DNA of 64,000 nt from Ferruginibacter sp. HRS2-29 (lineage in GTDB: Bacteria; Bacteroidota; Bacteroidia; Chitinophagales; Chitinophagaceae), in assembly GCF_024343615.1 (NCBI RefSeq), contig NZ_RJUB01000011.1, forward strand, positions 1 to 64,000, in the 5' to 3' direction. A program made the translations under genes and the position numbers. This document shows, in pieces, positions 7,912-15,771 of the stretch. Position 1 is the first letter of the stretch. Every line of letters starts with the position of its first letter. The notes beneath the pieces were generated by a model, which was given only the letters and a program-made list of their open reading frames with translations, had not been told where the DNA came from and made no database searches.

Positions 7912-9668
7912 TTGATATTGATAAACAAAGAGAAAATTATTTGAATGCTACAGGTAAAATTGTTTTAAATGCATGTCCGGGAAGTGGGAAAACTACAATC
8001 ATATCATATAAACTTTGGAAATTAATCGAAGCATCTGCAAAAAAAAATCTTAAAAGTGGGATAGCCTGTTTATCATTCACAAATGTTGCAAAAGAAGAAA
8101 TAAAGGAAAGGTATTCAAATTTTTCCCACAAAAGCATTCAATATCCAAATGTTGTTTCAACGATTGATTCATTTATAAATAATTATATTACACTCCCTTA
8201 CTTTTACCTTTTAACTAGCAAGTTTATTAGGCCTACAATATTGGAAAATGCTTCCAGATTAGATAGTATGATGATTCCTGGCTTATTTAAATACGACTCA
8301 AAACAGAAAAAAAGTATTGCAAAGCATCTTTCTAAAACCGGTGATATATTGCTTTTCCAATATGCCCCAAGCTTAATTAGTAAGGATTTAAACGATAATT
8401 ATACATACGATGGGAAAAAGCCAGATCCGAATAAAGTTGAGATTGCTGTATTTGAAAATTATGCTAAGACAATCAAGGAATGGCAGCTTAGAAATGGAAT
8501 ATTGACCCATTCAGATTCGATTGTAGTTGCATACAAGATTTTAAATAAATTCCCTCATGTCTGCAAAGGACTTTTAAAAAGATTTCAGCATATAATTATC
8601 GATGAAGCTCAAGATACATCCGAAATCCAACATGCTATTTTTGATAAGTTAGTTGAACATGGCCTGTTAAATTTAGAATTGGTGGGCGACCCTTATCAAT
8701 GCATATACGCATGGAGAGACGCAAAACCGAAAACATTTATAGAAAAATTCAATGACCCATTGTGGACTGGCTTAGAGTTGAGTGACAATTGGAGATCAAC
8801 ACAATCGATTATAGATACATATGCTATTTTACGAAAAGCTGGCGATTACAAAATTACCGCTAGAACTAATTTTAAAACCGAATTACCTATTTACATAATA
8901 CGGTTTTCAAAAGGGAATGAAGCTGAAGCATTAAAAAAATATCAAGAATTATGTAAAGACTATACGAGAAATCAAGCTGTTACTAGGGGTACAACTTTGT
9001 CGAGTTTATTGAATGATGATGGTAACGGAGCGATGAACTATTGGAAAAACCCCAATGGTATTAAATTAATATCATGCATTGCAGAGTTACGTAATGCTAA
9101 GATTAAAACTGCAATTGATAATTTTAGGGAAATTGCAATCAATATAAAAGCTCCAGATATAACTTATACTGATAAACGAAAAATTCTAGCTGATTTAAAA
9201 GTTGACTATGACTGGAATAGTAAATTAAATCAAATGCTTAATAAATTTTCCGATTTCAATTTAAACTTAAATGATTGGACTTCATTCGTTCAAAAAGAAT
9301 TAACTAGCGTCCTTAACTTGTCGACTTCAGTAAATTTGGAACTTAAAAAAGGTACATTTAGACCTGCACACAAGAAAATGATGAATGATTTGTTTACTGA
9401 ACAAAAGCGGAAGTGGAACTTTCCAGTAACAACAATTCATCAAGTAAAAGGAATGACATTAGATTCAATTCTACTATTTCTTGGTAAAGATCGCCGTTCT
9501 ATTTCAATTGGAGACTTAGAAGCTTGTGTTGATGAATTTACTGAAAATCAGACAATGATGTATGTTGCTATGTCAAGACCTAGATACTTATTGGCTATTG
9601 CAATTGAAGATGCTGTTCAGAAAGGAGAAATCGAAAAAAAATTTCTAAAAAAAATCGAGTTTGTTTAA
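7908..9668 (+). CDS. gajB: Gabija protein GajB-like: UvrD/Rep-type helicase
   Basis: A 586-residue superfamily 1 helicase from the ATG that overlaps the gajA stop (ATGA); a TTG six bases earlier is possible. Helicase motifs are visible: Walker A ACPGSGKTT near residue 22-30, motif Ia LSFTNVAKEEIKER, motif II DEAQD at about 232-236, motif III GDPYQCIYAWRDA at about 260-272, a late TIHQVKGMTLD motif and motif VI YVAMSRP. In Gabija, GajB binds the GajA tetramer and is activated by DNA ends. The overlap implies translational coupling and fixed stoichiometry. The pairing order and sizes fit Gabija rather than a stand-alone UvrD. Confidence 0.9.
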   Translation: MIDIDKQRENYLNATGKIVLNACPGSGKTTIISYKLWKLIEASAKKNLKSGIACLSFTNVAKEEIKERYSNFSHKSIQYPNVVSTIDSFINNYITLPYFYLLTSKFIRPTILENASRLDSMMIPGLFKYDSKQKKSIAKHLSKTGDILLFQYAPSLISKDLNDNYTYDGKKPDPNKVEIAVFENYAKTIKEWQLRNGILTHSDSIVVAYKILNKFPHVCKGLLKRFQHIIIDEAQDTSEIQHAIFDKLVEHGLLNLELVGDPYQCIYAWRDAKPKTFIEKFNDPLWTGLELSDNWRSTQSIIDTYAILRKAGDYKITARTNFKTELPIYIIRFSKGNEAEALKKYQELCKDYTRNQAVTRGTTLSSLLNDDGNGAMNYWKNPNGIKLISCIAELRNAKIKTAIDNFREIAINIKAPDITYTDKRKILADLKVDYDWNSKLNQMLNKFSDFNLNLNDWTSFVQKELTSVLNLSTSVNLELKKGTFRPAHKKMMNDLFTEQKRKWNFPVTTIHQVKGMTLDSILLFLGKDRRSISIGDLEACVDEFTENQTMMYVAMSRPRYLLAIAIEDAVQKGEIEKKFLKKIEFV

Positions 9669-9673
9669 CTTAT

Positions 9674-9922
9674 CTACGGAAGCAATTCTTTTGGGGTTAG
9701 TCCTAAGGCTTCTGCAATTCTAAATAAATATGAAATTGTAAAATTCACTTTACCAGTCTCCATTCTAGCCAATTGAGAATAATCCATACTAGAAGTATTT
9801 GCCAAAGTTTCTATTGATAAGTTTTTCGATAAACGTATCTCCCGAATTTTAGCACCAACAAGTGTTAACGCAGATTTATTAATGTAATAAGCCCTTTTAG
9901 GAGATTTTTCTTTCACACTCAA
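9674..9922 (-). CDS. XRE-family transcriptional regulator
   Basis: An 82-residue protein with a Cro/C1-type HTH at about residues 22-80 (GAKIREIRLSKNLSIETLAN, then YSQLARMETGKVNFTISYLFRIAEAL). The gene is convergent with gajB, ending 5 bp after it, and divergent from the gene at 9988. The proposed start is TTG; no ATG exists in the right place and the HTH is complete without extension. A perfect 16-bp palindrome lies 27 bp upstream and is the likely operator. It probably represses itself and the divergent gene; a role in Gabija control is conceivable but unsupported. Confidence 0.85.
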   Translation of the reverse strand: MSVKEKSPKRAYYINKSALTLVGAKIREIRLSKNLSIETLANTSSMDYSQLARMETGKVNFTISYLFRIAEALGLTPKELLP

Positions 9923-9949
9923 AGAGAAGAATATGCCCTTATTGTAACA

Positions 9950-9965
9950 ATGGAGAATTCTCCAT
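9950..9965. promoter_or_regulatory. palindromic operator candidate ATGGAGAATTCTCCAT
   Basis: A perfect 16-bp palindrome sits in the 65-bp gap between the divergent XRE regulator and the gene at 9988, 22 bp before the latter's ATG. Size, symmetry and position are typical of a Cro/C1-family operator. Confidence 0.7.
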
Positions 9966-9987
9966 ATATTGCGATAAATATTCTTAT

Positions 9988-10581
9988 ATGCGCTTTATAA
10001 TCTTCTCAGTTTTCTTTATGGGCATTACATTAGATTCCAAATGTCAGGATCAAAAAGATATAATACTGCAATATACTGGCGATGCTGTTTCAATTAGAAA
10101 AATGAACAATAATCACCCATTACTTTATTCAGAGGCGAATTTCTGCATGATTACGAGTGATTATGATCAACAAATGAATTCGGATTCACTGTACTACTTA
10201 GTAAAACCGCAAGTGACTGTATTCAAATTAGCAAATAGTGAAAGTTCTAAAATTGATACCGTTGTCAGAATACTATTTTATTATGACAAAAAGATAGCAG
10301 CGGGGCAGATTACAAGAAAAGAGGTACAAACTTTTAGTAATGCCAGTTATAATCTCTCTCCCCCTGCGAAAGTTGTAAGGATAAACGAGGCTAATCAAAA
10401 CAAGATTCATTATGTCTTAGACTATCGGAATAAAAAATCAGATTTTATTGTGGATGGTATTGGGACTAAAGATGCCTCTATATTTTTTGTCTATACAGAT
10501 AAAGACTTCCCTACAGCTAATTATGCATTGATGATAACAAATATTAAAGCTATCATTGTAGACGGCAAAAAGTTACAATAA
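9988..10581 (+). CDS. island cargo protein, predicted exported, unknown function
   Basis: A 197-residue protein with an N-terminal hydrophobic stretch (RFIIFSVFFMGITL) and a cysteine at residue 19 (LDSKC), so secretion or lipid anchoring is likely although the lipobox is not canonical. The rest is a soluble domain of mixed beta character (VTVFKLANSES, TVVRILFYYDKK, KIHYVLDYRNKK). I recognise no family. It is divergent from the XRE regulator and shares the palindrome-containing control region, which suggests a regulated module separate from Gabija. Confidence 0.7.
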   Translation: MRFIIFSVFFMGITLDSKCQDQKDIILQYTGDAVSIRKMNNNHPLLYSEANFCMITSDYDQQMNSDSLYYLVKPQVTVFKLANSESSKIDTVVRILFYYDKKIAAGQITRKEVQTFSNASYNLSPPAKVVRINEANQNKIHYVLDYRNKKSDFIVDGIGTKDASIFFVYTDKDFPTANYALMITNIKAIIVDGKKLQ

Positions 10582-11036
10582 ATTTTTTCCTAGCTAAAAA
10601 GTCAAGATATATGTGTTTAGTATTAGTACCTCTAATCCAACGCCCCTAGTCGTTGCGTAGCAACTTGGGGGATGGGGTATGTGCCTTTGCAGTTTTTGAT
10701 TCATATCAGAACCAACCTCTACAGTAAATAAAAAACTGCATCAGCATAAAAGACCTGATATGTACCTAAAGCCGCTTTCTAGGCTGAATCATCCATCAAA
10801 TAACAATTATGGGCTATTATAATATAAATAGCATAAGATGAAATTTAAGCCCCTAATGCGTGTATCGGCTAATCAAAATTCTCATAGAAAATTTTATAAG
10901 AGTTTATAACTATTCTAGCCGAAGATACCTGTACCGAAAGCTCAAAATCATTCATTTGGTAACCTAATTGGTAACCTTTAAACTTATATAATCATGAAAC
11001 CCTTTACAGATAAGGCTTCCAGAACTTGGGTGGCAT
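10582..11036. other. gene-free right end of the island with interlocking inverted repeats
   Basis: No ORF is supported. At 10643-10670 there is a hairpin CCCC-tagtc-GTTGC-gta-GCAAC-tt-GGGG. Following it, TGCAGTTTTT (10688-10697) pairs with AAAAACTGCA (10731-10740), while CATATCAG (10702-10709) pairs with CTGATATG (10755-10762); the pairs interlock as in a pseudoknot. The stretch may encode a structured RNA, or be the 3' region of the 9988 transcript. The far end carries the right arm sites. Confidence 0.5.
10958..10978 (+). repeat. right arm-type integrase site candidates (GGTAACCT x2)
   Basis: GGTAACCT at 10958-10965 and GGTAACCTT at 10970-10978 repeat the left-end motif with the same 12-bp offset. 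They lie 58 bp inside the right att core. Confidence 0.6.
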
Positions 11037-11052
11037 TCCCAGCCAGTTCACA
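11037..11052 (+). repeat. attR core (16-bp direct repeat)
   Basis: TCCCAGCCAGTTCACA is identical to the tRNA-Lys 3' end at 3041-3056. Only the tRNA tail is present; no complete second tRNA exists. Confidence 0.9.
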
Positions 11053-11073
11053 GAAAGTATTCTAAAGGATACT

Positions 11074-11109
11074 AAAAACGCTTAAATCAGATGGTTTAAG
11101 CGTTTTTTT
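11074..11109 (+). terminator. rho-independent terminator just outside attR
   Basis: AAAACGCTTAAA pairs with TTTAAGCGTTTT around an 8-nt loop, then a T-run. It begins 22 bp after the att core, exactly as the terminator at 3078 does after attL. It may be the original tRNA terminator or the left end of an older element. Confidence 0.85.
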
Positions 11110-11268
11110 ATGCCCGCAAACGTAAAAGATGTATCATAGTCCGGTCACCTAAAAGAGTCCTTATTTTGATAACCGATTTCTAAACGGAATCGCATACTCA
11201 TCATTCGAATCGATTATTAAGAACTGAGGTGCATTTAAGAAAATTTCTAAACTTTAAAGGTCACCACC

Positions 11269-11418
11269 ATGAACACTCAAAAACAACAAACTATTCTCTT
11301 TAGCTCAGAAAAAAATCGCACCAGCAAAGACAAGTGCCCAATTTGTGCACGAATAACTATTGACGGGAAACGCTGTGAAATTTCTACAGAATTTGAAGTA
11401 AATACAAAGGACTTATAG
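11269..11418 (+). pseudogene. remnant of a tyrosine integrase N-terminus
   Basis: A 49-codon frame encodes only the Arm-DNA-binding part of a Bacteroidota integrase (ARITIDGKRCEISTEF followed by VNTKDL), then stops at TAG. The core-binding and catalytic domains are missing. The break coincides with the edge of an IS256-type transposase fragment. It lies about 220 bp from attR, in the same orientation as the intact integrase to its tRNA, so it is probably what is left of an earlier element at this att site. Confidence 0.75.
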
Positions 11419-11556
11419 CCCAGATGGGCATCCAGTTCCCCTTCCAGAATCTTTTCAATACCTCGCTTTGGGAGCTGGACTAAAAACTGTTGAGCTGATC
11501 CCCCGTGTTAAGTTGCTTTAAAAAAGCATCCGTGAGTTGTTGTTCGTTGTCTATAA
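11416..11556 (-). pseudogene. fragment of an IS256-family transposase
   Basis: On the minus strand the sequence translates as DAFLKQLNTGDQLNS, then after a frame shift as FLVQLPKRGIEKILEGELD and AHLGY. This is the N-terminal signature of mutator/IS256-type transposases (EGELDAHLGY). No DDE catalytic region follows and no terminal repeats were found. It is a short, frameshifted relic joined to the integrase remnant. Confidence 0.75.
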
Positions 11557-11574
11557 AATAAACTGTGTTTTAAA

Positions 11575-11627
11575 GTTATAAAAAAAGTGACCCGGAACTT
11601 GGGGTACTCCCGGTTCCTGATCACTTA
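11575..11627 (-). terminator. terminator of the 11657-13729 gene
   Basis: Read on the minus strand, AAGTGATCAGGAACC and the complementary AAGTTCCGGGTCACTT form a long hairpin followed by seven T residues. It starts about 30 bp after the stop codon. Confidence 0.8.
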
Positions 11628-11656
11628 CGCAGTTTATGAGACTGTACCTTAAATAA

Positions 11657-13729
11657 TCAAACATTTGTTTTTAAGGTATCCTTTAATCCGCTCGTAGCTT
11701 TTTCTTTGACCTTCTCTTTTTCTTTTTTGCTTCCATTCGTATTTCCAGGAGTTTGAATGTTAAACTTATAATTTCCTGCTTCCAGCACATCAAACTGTAT
11801 GATGCCCGCTTTAACCGTAAGGTTTGTCATATTTCCACCGGGGTTCTTGCCCCCTTTTACGATAATACCACCAATAGGGTTACCGGGCCTGGCTGCTTCT
11901 GTAGTTTCGTTACGTTTTACTCCTTCTCTGATACTTTTTCCTTGTGGTGTTTCAGGTGTAGTGAGAGTGAATTGGTAATTGCCGGTTTCCAGTCCGTTTA
12001 ATTCAAATTCACCTTTATCATTACTGATAATTACCATCATATTCCCGCCAGGATTTTTACCTCCTTTTACAATAATACCACCAATAGGATTTCCGGGAAG
12101 CGCTTGTATGTCCTGATTTGAGGCGTCATTTTTACGACCATCACCAGTTCTTCCTTTTCTTTTATTTCCTTTAGGAGGGTTACCTTTTACACCTTGTTCA
12201 CTGATACTTTTTGCAGGAGCTTCGGGCATGGTTATTTGCAATATATATTCGCCGGTTTCAGTTAGGGTAAATATTACCTCGCCATTTTCATTTGAAACTC
12301 CAATCATGTCCCTGGGGCCGGGATTTTTACCCCCCTTTACAATTATACCACCGATAGGATTTCCCGGAGCGGCCAATATGTCTTGATTTGAACCTTCATT
12401 TTTGCGGTCACCGCTATATGTTGTTACAATTCTTTTATTCTTTGCAGGTGGGTTACCTTTTACGCCCTGCTCACTGATACTTTTTCCAGGCGCTTCAGGC
12501 ATAATAATTTGCCATGTATATTCACCTGTTTCGGTCAGGGTAAATGTTACTTCACCATTTTCATTTGAAACTGCAATCATGTCACGGGGCCCGGGATTTT
12601 TGCCCCCTTTTACAATAATGCCACCAATAGGGTTCCCGGGTTTTGCGAATACTGACGGGTTATGCAATGGATTATTACCGTTATGGCCACCTGCTTCATA
12701 CAAAGGATTTTTAGTGCTATCTGAATTACCGGTTCGATATGTTTGCGGTGCGGTGGCCGGGGTCATTGACAAACTCCCAGGCATCCCGCCGTTCTTTGTG
12801 CTGTCTGTCTGCACAGCCCTTCCCGCGGCATAAGAAGATGATACAGCGCCACCGGCTTTTTTGGTACTGTCTGTACTAAGGGTTGCACGTAACATGCCAT
12901 TATCACCAGGCTTGGTAACTTTTCCTTTTAAGTGCCTGGAACTTCTTGGAATACTCCAACTCACACCTGCATTTATCATCAAAGATTGGTAAGCAGTGTT
13001 AACTGATTTTTCAGTCATTGTTCCATCCGAAAGCTGTTTAGGCTCATAAGTATGTTGATCATTAAAGCCACCTGCTGGCACCAATCTACGTTCACTAGTA
13101 GTGATTTTGGGTCCCATTAAAAAAGAGGTGGAAGTATAAATATTCAGATTCCCTGTAACAGAATAACTAATCCGCATTTGTGGAATGACGGTAAAGCCTG
13201 AGTGTTTTGTCTGTGGTAATTCAGTTAGAATAACAGGCTTTGAATCTGCTGTACTTCGTTGGGCAAAACCATTTTGCTTTATACTTAAATAACCACCGCT
13301 TAAAGAAGGAGACAGAATAAATGAGCCAACAATAAAATTCGCCTGTAAGCCCACTGAGGCTATAAAGCCGCTATTAGATGATGCTACATTTTGATCATTT
13401 GTTATGCTCAAACTTCCGCTGTATAGTTGATACGCCGCTTGCGTGCCGGCAATATCAGGCATCAGGTTTTTAGAAGTAAAGTAAGTTCCGCCGGCAGTTG
13501 CACCCCAGACAAATTTCCTGCTGCCTTTTACAGCCCCGTCCCAGCCTTTACGTTCAAAAGGAATAAATATGTCTCCCTGTAGGTTATAGCCATTACCCAG
13601 GTAAGCTTTGGATTTTGAGCCGGAAGAGGAATTATTAAAGCCTCCGCCTATTGAAACAATGATTGGCTGTTGTGCTGTAACGATAAAAGCAATCAATAAC
13701 AAACAAAAGGTAATGATACTTTTTTTCAT
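11657..13729 (-). CDS. outer-membrane-type protein with four Gly-rich repeats
   Basis: A 690-residue protein from the ATG at 13727-13729; a longer frame exists but would bury the signal peptide (MKKSIITFCLLLIAFIVTA). Residues about 22-260 look like an outer-membrane beta-barrel (alternating GGTYF, GFIASVGLQANFIVG, MRISYSVTGNLNIYTSTSF). A Ser/Thr/Gly linker follows. The rest holds four copies of PGNPIGGIIVKGGKNPG, each followed by a beta-sandwich-like segment ending in ETGEY/ETGNY-type motifs, resembling carboxypeptidase-regulatory-like modules. Two repeats are about 92 residues apart and the rest shorter. Function is unknown; surface display is likely. It borders the island scar. Confidence 0.7.
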   Translation of the reverse strand: MKKSIITFCLLLIAFIVTAQQPIIVSIGGGFNNSSSGSKSKAYLGNGYNLQGDIFIPFERKGWDGAVKGSRKFVWGATAGGTYFTSKNLMPDIAGTQAAYQLYSGSLSITNDQNVASSNSGFIASVGLQANFIVGSFILSPSLSGGYLSIKQNGFAQRSTADSKPVILTELPQTKHSGFTVIPQMRISYSVTGNLNIYTSTSFLMGPKITTSERRLVPAGGFNDQHTYEPKQLSDGTMTEKSVNTAYQSLMINAGVSWSIPRSSRHLKGKVTKPGDNGMLRATLSTDSTKKAGGAVSSSYAAGRAVQTDSTKNGGMPGSLSMTPATAPQTYRTGNSDSTKNPLYEAGGHNGNNPLHNPSVFAKPGNPIGGIIVKGGKNPGPRDMIAVSNENGEVTFTLTETGEYTWQIIMPEAPGKSISEQGVKGNPPAKNKRIVTTYSGDRKNEGSNQDILAAPGNPIGGIIVKGGKNPGPRDMIGVSNENGEVIFTLTETGEYILQITMPEAPAKSISEQGVKGNPPKGNKRKGRTGDGRKNDASNQDIQALPGNPIGGIIVKGGKNPGGNMMVIISNDKGEFELNGLETGNYQFTLTTPETPQGKSIREGVKRNETTEAARPGNPIGGIIVKGGKNPGGNMTNLTVKAGIIQFDVLEAGNYKFNIQTPGNTNGSKKEKEKVKEKATSGLKDTLKTNV

Positions 13730-14128
13730 AGAGTTATTTTTAGTTAAATGGTGGTCGCTTTGGTAATTTGGCATAAAACAAGCTGGCTTAAAACCTTTTA
13801 TATTAGTGTCAAATAAAGAAAAAATATTTTGAATTTACAAGCTTTCTACAGTTATTGTCTTCGGCGCGCTTATATGCTACGAAGCAGGCTATACCGGTTT
13901 CTGGGGTAAAGGCTGGGAAAACGATCACTGGCATCAGCATCCAAAAGGATAATAATCATTTACACTGCACAAAAAGGTTAGCTCCAAAAACGGAAGTTAC
14001 AATACGTCCGGGTACATGGATCACCTTTTCATTTTGTTGTAAAATTAATTTGATAAAATAACAGGTTGATATGTTGTGATACGTCGTTTCTTTGTTGATA
14101 TCAGCTTCTACGATCCCCGTTGTTTTTT
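13730..14128. other. 400-bp intergenic region with a possible decayed small gene
   Basis: No complete gene is supported. After a TGA at 13830-13832 a plus-strand frame reads a hydrophobic stretch (KLSTVIVFGALIC), then GYTGFWGKGWENDHWHQH before a stop near 13950. It resembles a small exported His/Trp-rich peptide but has no start codon, so it may be a relic. Confidence 0.4.
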
Positions 14129-14443
14129 TCAAATAATGCTGAGTGATTGAATCAGCCCTTCTGTGAATGCTAAATGGTATGTAAGCACGATGGGGCTGCC
14201 ATCGAACGTACCTGAAATTTCAGCCTTTAAAGTTTTATCAGCAGCGGAATACTCAAGCGGCTTCATCCGCGTTTGATAACGTGCATTCGCTTCTTCGATC
14301 CAGCTTTTGATGGCCGGTTTTCCCTGGTGTGTTTTTCCTTCGTCGTGCACAATGGCATTGTTTGAAAAACAATCGGCGTATGCCTGGCTGTCAGCATTGT
14401 TTTGTGCTGCTACCAAATGTTCAATTACGGTTGGAGTATTCAT
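14129..14443 (-). CDS. NTF2-like / SnoaL-domain protein
   Basis: A 104-residue single-domain protein with the NTF2-like pattern: helix 1 (TVIEHLVAAQNNADSQAYADCF), the acidic strand AIVHDEGKTHQG, and the curved sheet ending ISGTFDGSPIVLTYHLAF. Proteins of this fold are small-molecule enzymes or binding proteins; no catalytic set can be assigned. It follows the SDR gene on the same strand after 42 bp of A/T-rich DNA and is probably co-transcribed with it under the divergent HxlR regulator. Confidence 0.8.
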   Translation of the reverse strand: MNTPTVIEHLVAAQNNADSQAYADCFSNNAIVHDEGKTHQGKPAIKSWIEEANARYQTRMKPLEYSAADKTLKAEISGTFDGSPIVLTYHLAFTEGLIQSLSII

Positions 14444-14485
14444 ATTTTTTATTTTTTTTGTTTCTTATTTCTTATTTTTTTTGTT
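14443..14485. repeat. 20-bp A/T-only-like direct repeat between SDR and NTF2 genes
   Basis: The segments 14443-14462 and 14466-14485 match at 19 of 20 positions. On the coding strand they are A-rich and form the whole leader of the NTF2-like gene, which could influence translation or be prone to slippage. Confidence 0.7.
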
Positions 14486-15280
14486 TTAAACAGTAGGTAT
14501 CGTTCCCCCATCGATCACATATTCGGCACCTGTGAGATAACCCGCCCTTGGTGATACCAGGAAGCCCACCAGTTCTGCTACTTCTGCCGGTTCGGCGGGG
14601 CGCCCCATCGGGATCCCTCCGAGCGCATCCATCACGCTTTGCGTGGCCGCTTCTATGGAAATCGAAGATCCTGCTGCGATCCTTTCCATCATCCGTTTGG
14701 CAGCCCCGGTCATGATCCACCCCGGCGAAACCGTGAGCACCCGGATACCTTTGGGAGAAACTTCTTTCGATAATCCTTTGCTGTAATTGATAAGCCCTGC
14801 TTTTGCCGCTGCATAAGGCAAGGTGGATTCGTAGAGGGGCAGCCTTCCCTGGATGGAGGCGATGTGGATGATCACACCGCTTTTTTTAGCGAGCATCGCG
14901 GGCAGAAAAGCCCTGTCCAATCGCACAGGCGCGAGTAAATTGGTCTGCAGGGTATCTTCCCAATCGTCATCGGTGAGCACAGAAAAGCCCCCTGCCCTTG
15001 TTTCCGACCCCCCGAGCGCATTGATCAGGATGTCGACCCCTCCGAATGTGGCGGTTACTTCTCCCGCGAATTGATTCGTGCCTTCAGGCTTAGCCAGGTC
15101 TGCAGCGATGAAATGCTGGCCTGCCGGGGTAATTTCGGGTTTGTTACGGGCAGTTATAATTACAGTTGCGCCCGCCTGTACCAGCCGTTCGGCAATGGCC
15201 TGGCCCGTTCCTTTAGTACCGCCGGTTACCAGTGCAGTTTTGCCGGACAATTCGTTGTTGAAATTAAAATGGTTGTTCAT
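14486..15280 (-). CDS. short-chain dehydrogenase/reductase
   Basis: A 264-residue SDR. The cofactor motif [12 protein letters not shown] is at residues 19-30, an NALGG motif replaces the usual NNAG near 87-91, a catalytic serine lies in HIASIQG and the active-site Y-x3-K in PYAAAKAG near 155-160. The C-terminal [12 protein letters not shown] is typical of FabG-like enzymes. The substrate is unknown. It is divergent from an HxlR regulator, and such redox-sensing regulators often control the neighbouring oxidoreductase. Confidence 0.88.
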   Translation of the reverse strand: MNNHFNFNNELSGKTALVTGGTKGTGQAIAERLVQAGATVIITARNKPEITPAGQHFIAADLAKPEGTNQFAGEVTATFGGVDILINALGGSETRAGGFSVLTDDDWEDTLQTNLLAPVRLDRAFLPAMLAKKSGVIIHIASIQGRLPLYESTLPYAAAKAGLINYSKGLSKEVSPKGIRVLTVSPGWIMTGAAKRMMERIAAGSSISIEAATQSVMDALGGIPMGRPAEPAEVAELVGFLVSPRAGYLTGAEYVIDGGTIPTV

Positions 15281-15402
15281 TGTTTTTTCTTTTATGCAAA
15301 ATTGGTAGTTATGTACCCGACAGACAAGTACGGAAATACGATTCGGATAGGGATAAATTTTTCCCCTATGCCGCTATTTGGAACATACCTTAATTTTACA
15401 GG

Positions 15403-15771
15403 ATGTATGCACGAAAGATTTTACCAAACCTGGATTGTGGCCTCGACCTGATCGGCGAAGTGCTGTACGGCAAATGGAAGATCCGTTTGTTATGGTTTAT
15501 CCACCAGGGGCATCAACGGCCCAGTGAACTGCAACGAAAGATCCCTGATGCTACCCGCCGGGTATTGAACATCCAGCTGAAAGAACTGGAAGAACACGGG
15601 CTGGTAGAAAGAAAAATTTTTGCTGTAGTTCCCCCTAAAGTAGAATACAGTCTCACCGAATTTGGAAAATCGTTGATCCCCGTGCTATCAGCCCTGGGAA
15701 ACTGGGGGGATGAACACCAGGACCGACTGAGGGAGCTGATCTTAAAAAGGCTGCAACCGGAAAATCAATGA
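15403..15771 (+). CDS. HxlR-family transcriptional regulator
   Basis: A 122-residue winged-HTH protein. The family signature is clear: an early cysteine (C12 in LDCGLDLIG), GKWKIRLLWFI near 24-34, RPSELQRKIPDATRRVLNIQLKELEEHGLV, and the wing PPKVEYSLTEFGKSLIPVL. HxlR/YodB-type proteins sense electrophiles or redox state through such a cysteine; here this is inference. It faces the SDR/NTF2-like pair across a 122-bp gap, which probably holds both promoters. Confidence 0.92.
   Translation: MYARKILPNLDCGLDLIGEVLYGKWKIRLLWFIHQGHQRPSELQRKIPDATRRVLNIQLKELEEHGLVERKIFAVVPPKVEYSLTEFGKSLIPVLSALGNWGDEHQDRLRELILKRLQPENQ

Larger units (their letters stand above)
3041..11052. mobile_element. integrative genomic island carrying Gabija, inserted in tRNA-Lys
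   Basis: The island runs between two copies of TCCCAGCCAGTTCACA. It holds a tyrosine recombinase next to the tRNA, an excisionase-like HTH protein, Gabija-type defence genes, an XRE regulator and one cargo gene. Its base composition is visibly more AT-rich than the flanks. No conjugation or phage structural genes are present, so it is a compact integrase-driven defence island of about 8 kb rather than a complete ICE or prophage. Transfer functions would have to be supplied from elsewhere. Confidence 0.9.

Noticed and set aside
7908..9668. Stand-alone UvrD/PcrA repair helicase
   Set aside because: It is translationally coupled to an OLD/TOPRIM nuclease in a mobile island, which fits Gabija better.
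3041..11052. Prophage or ICE
   Set aside because: No capsid, tail, portal, terminase, relaxase or T4SS gene is present between the att sites.
13855..14061. 68-residue plus-strand ORF
   Set aside because: Poor composition; a different frame in the same place looks more like a decayed small gene.
15403..15771. MarR-family regulator
   Set aside because: The N-terminal cysteine, GKWKIRLL and TRRVLNIQLKELE motifs are specific for HxlR.
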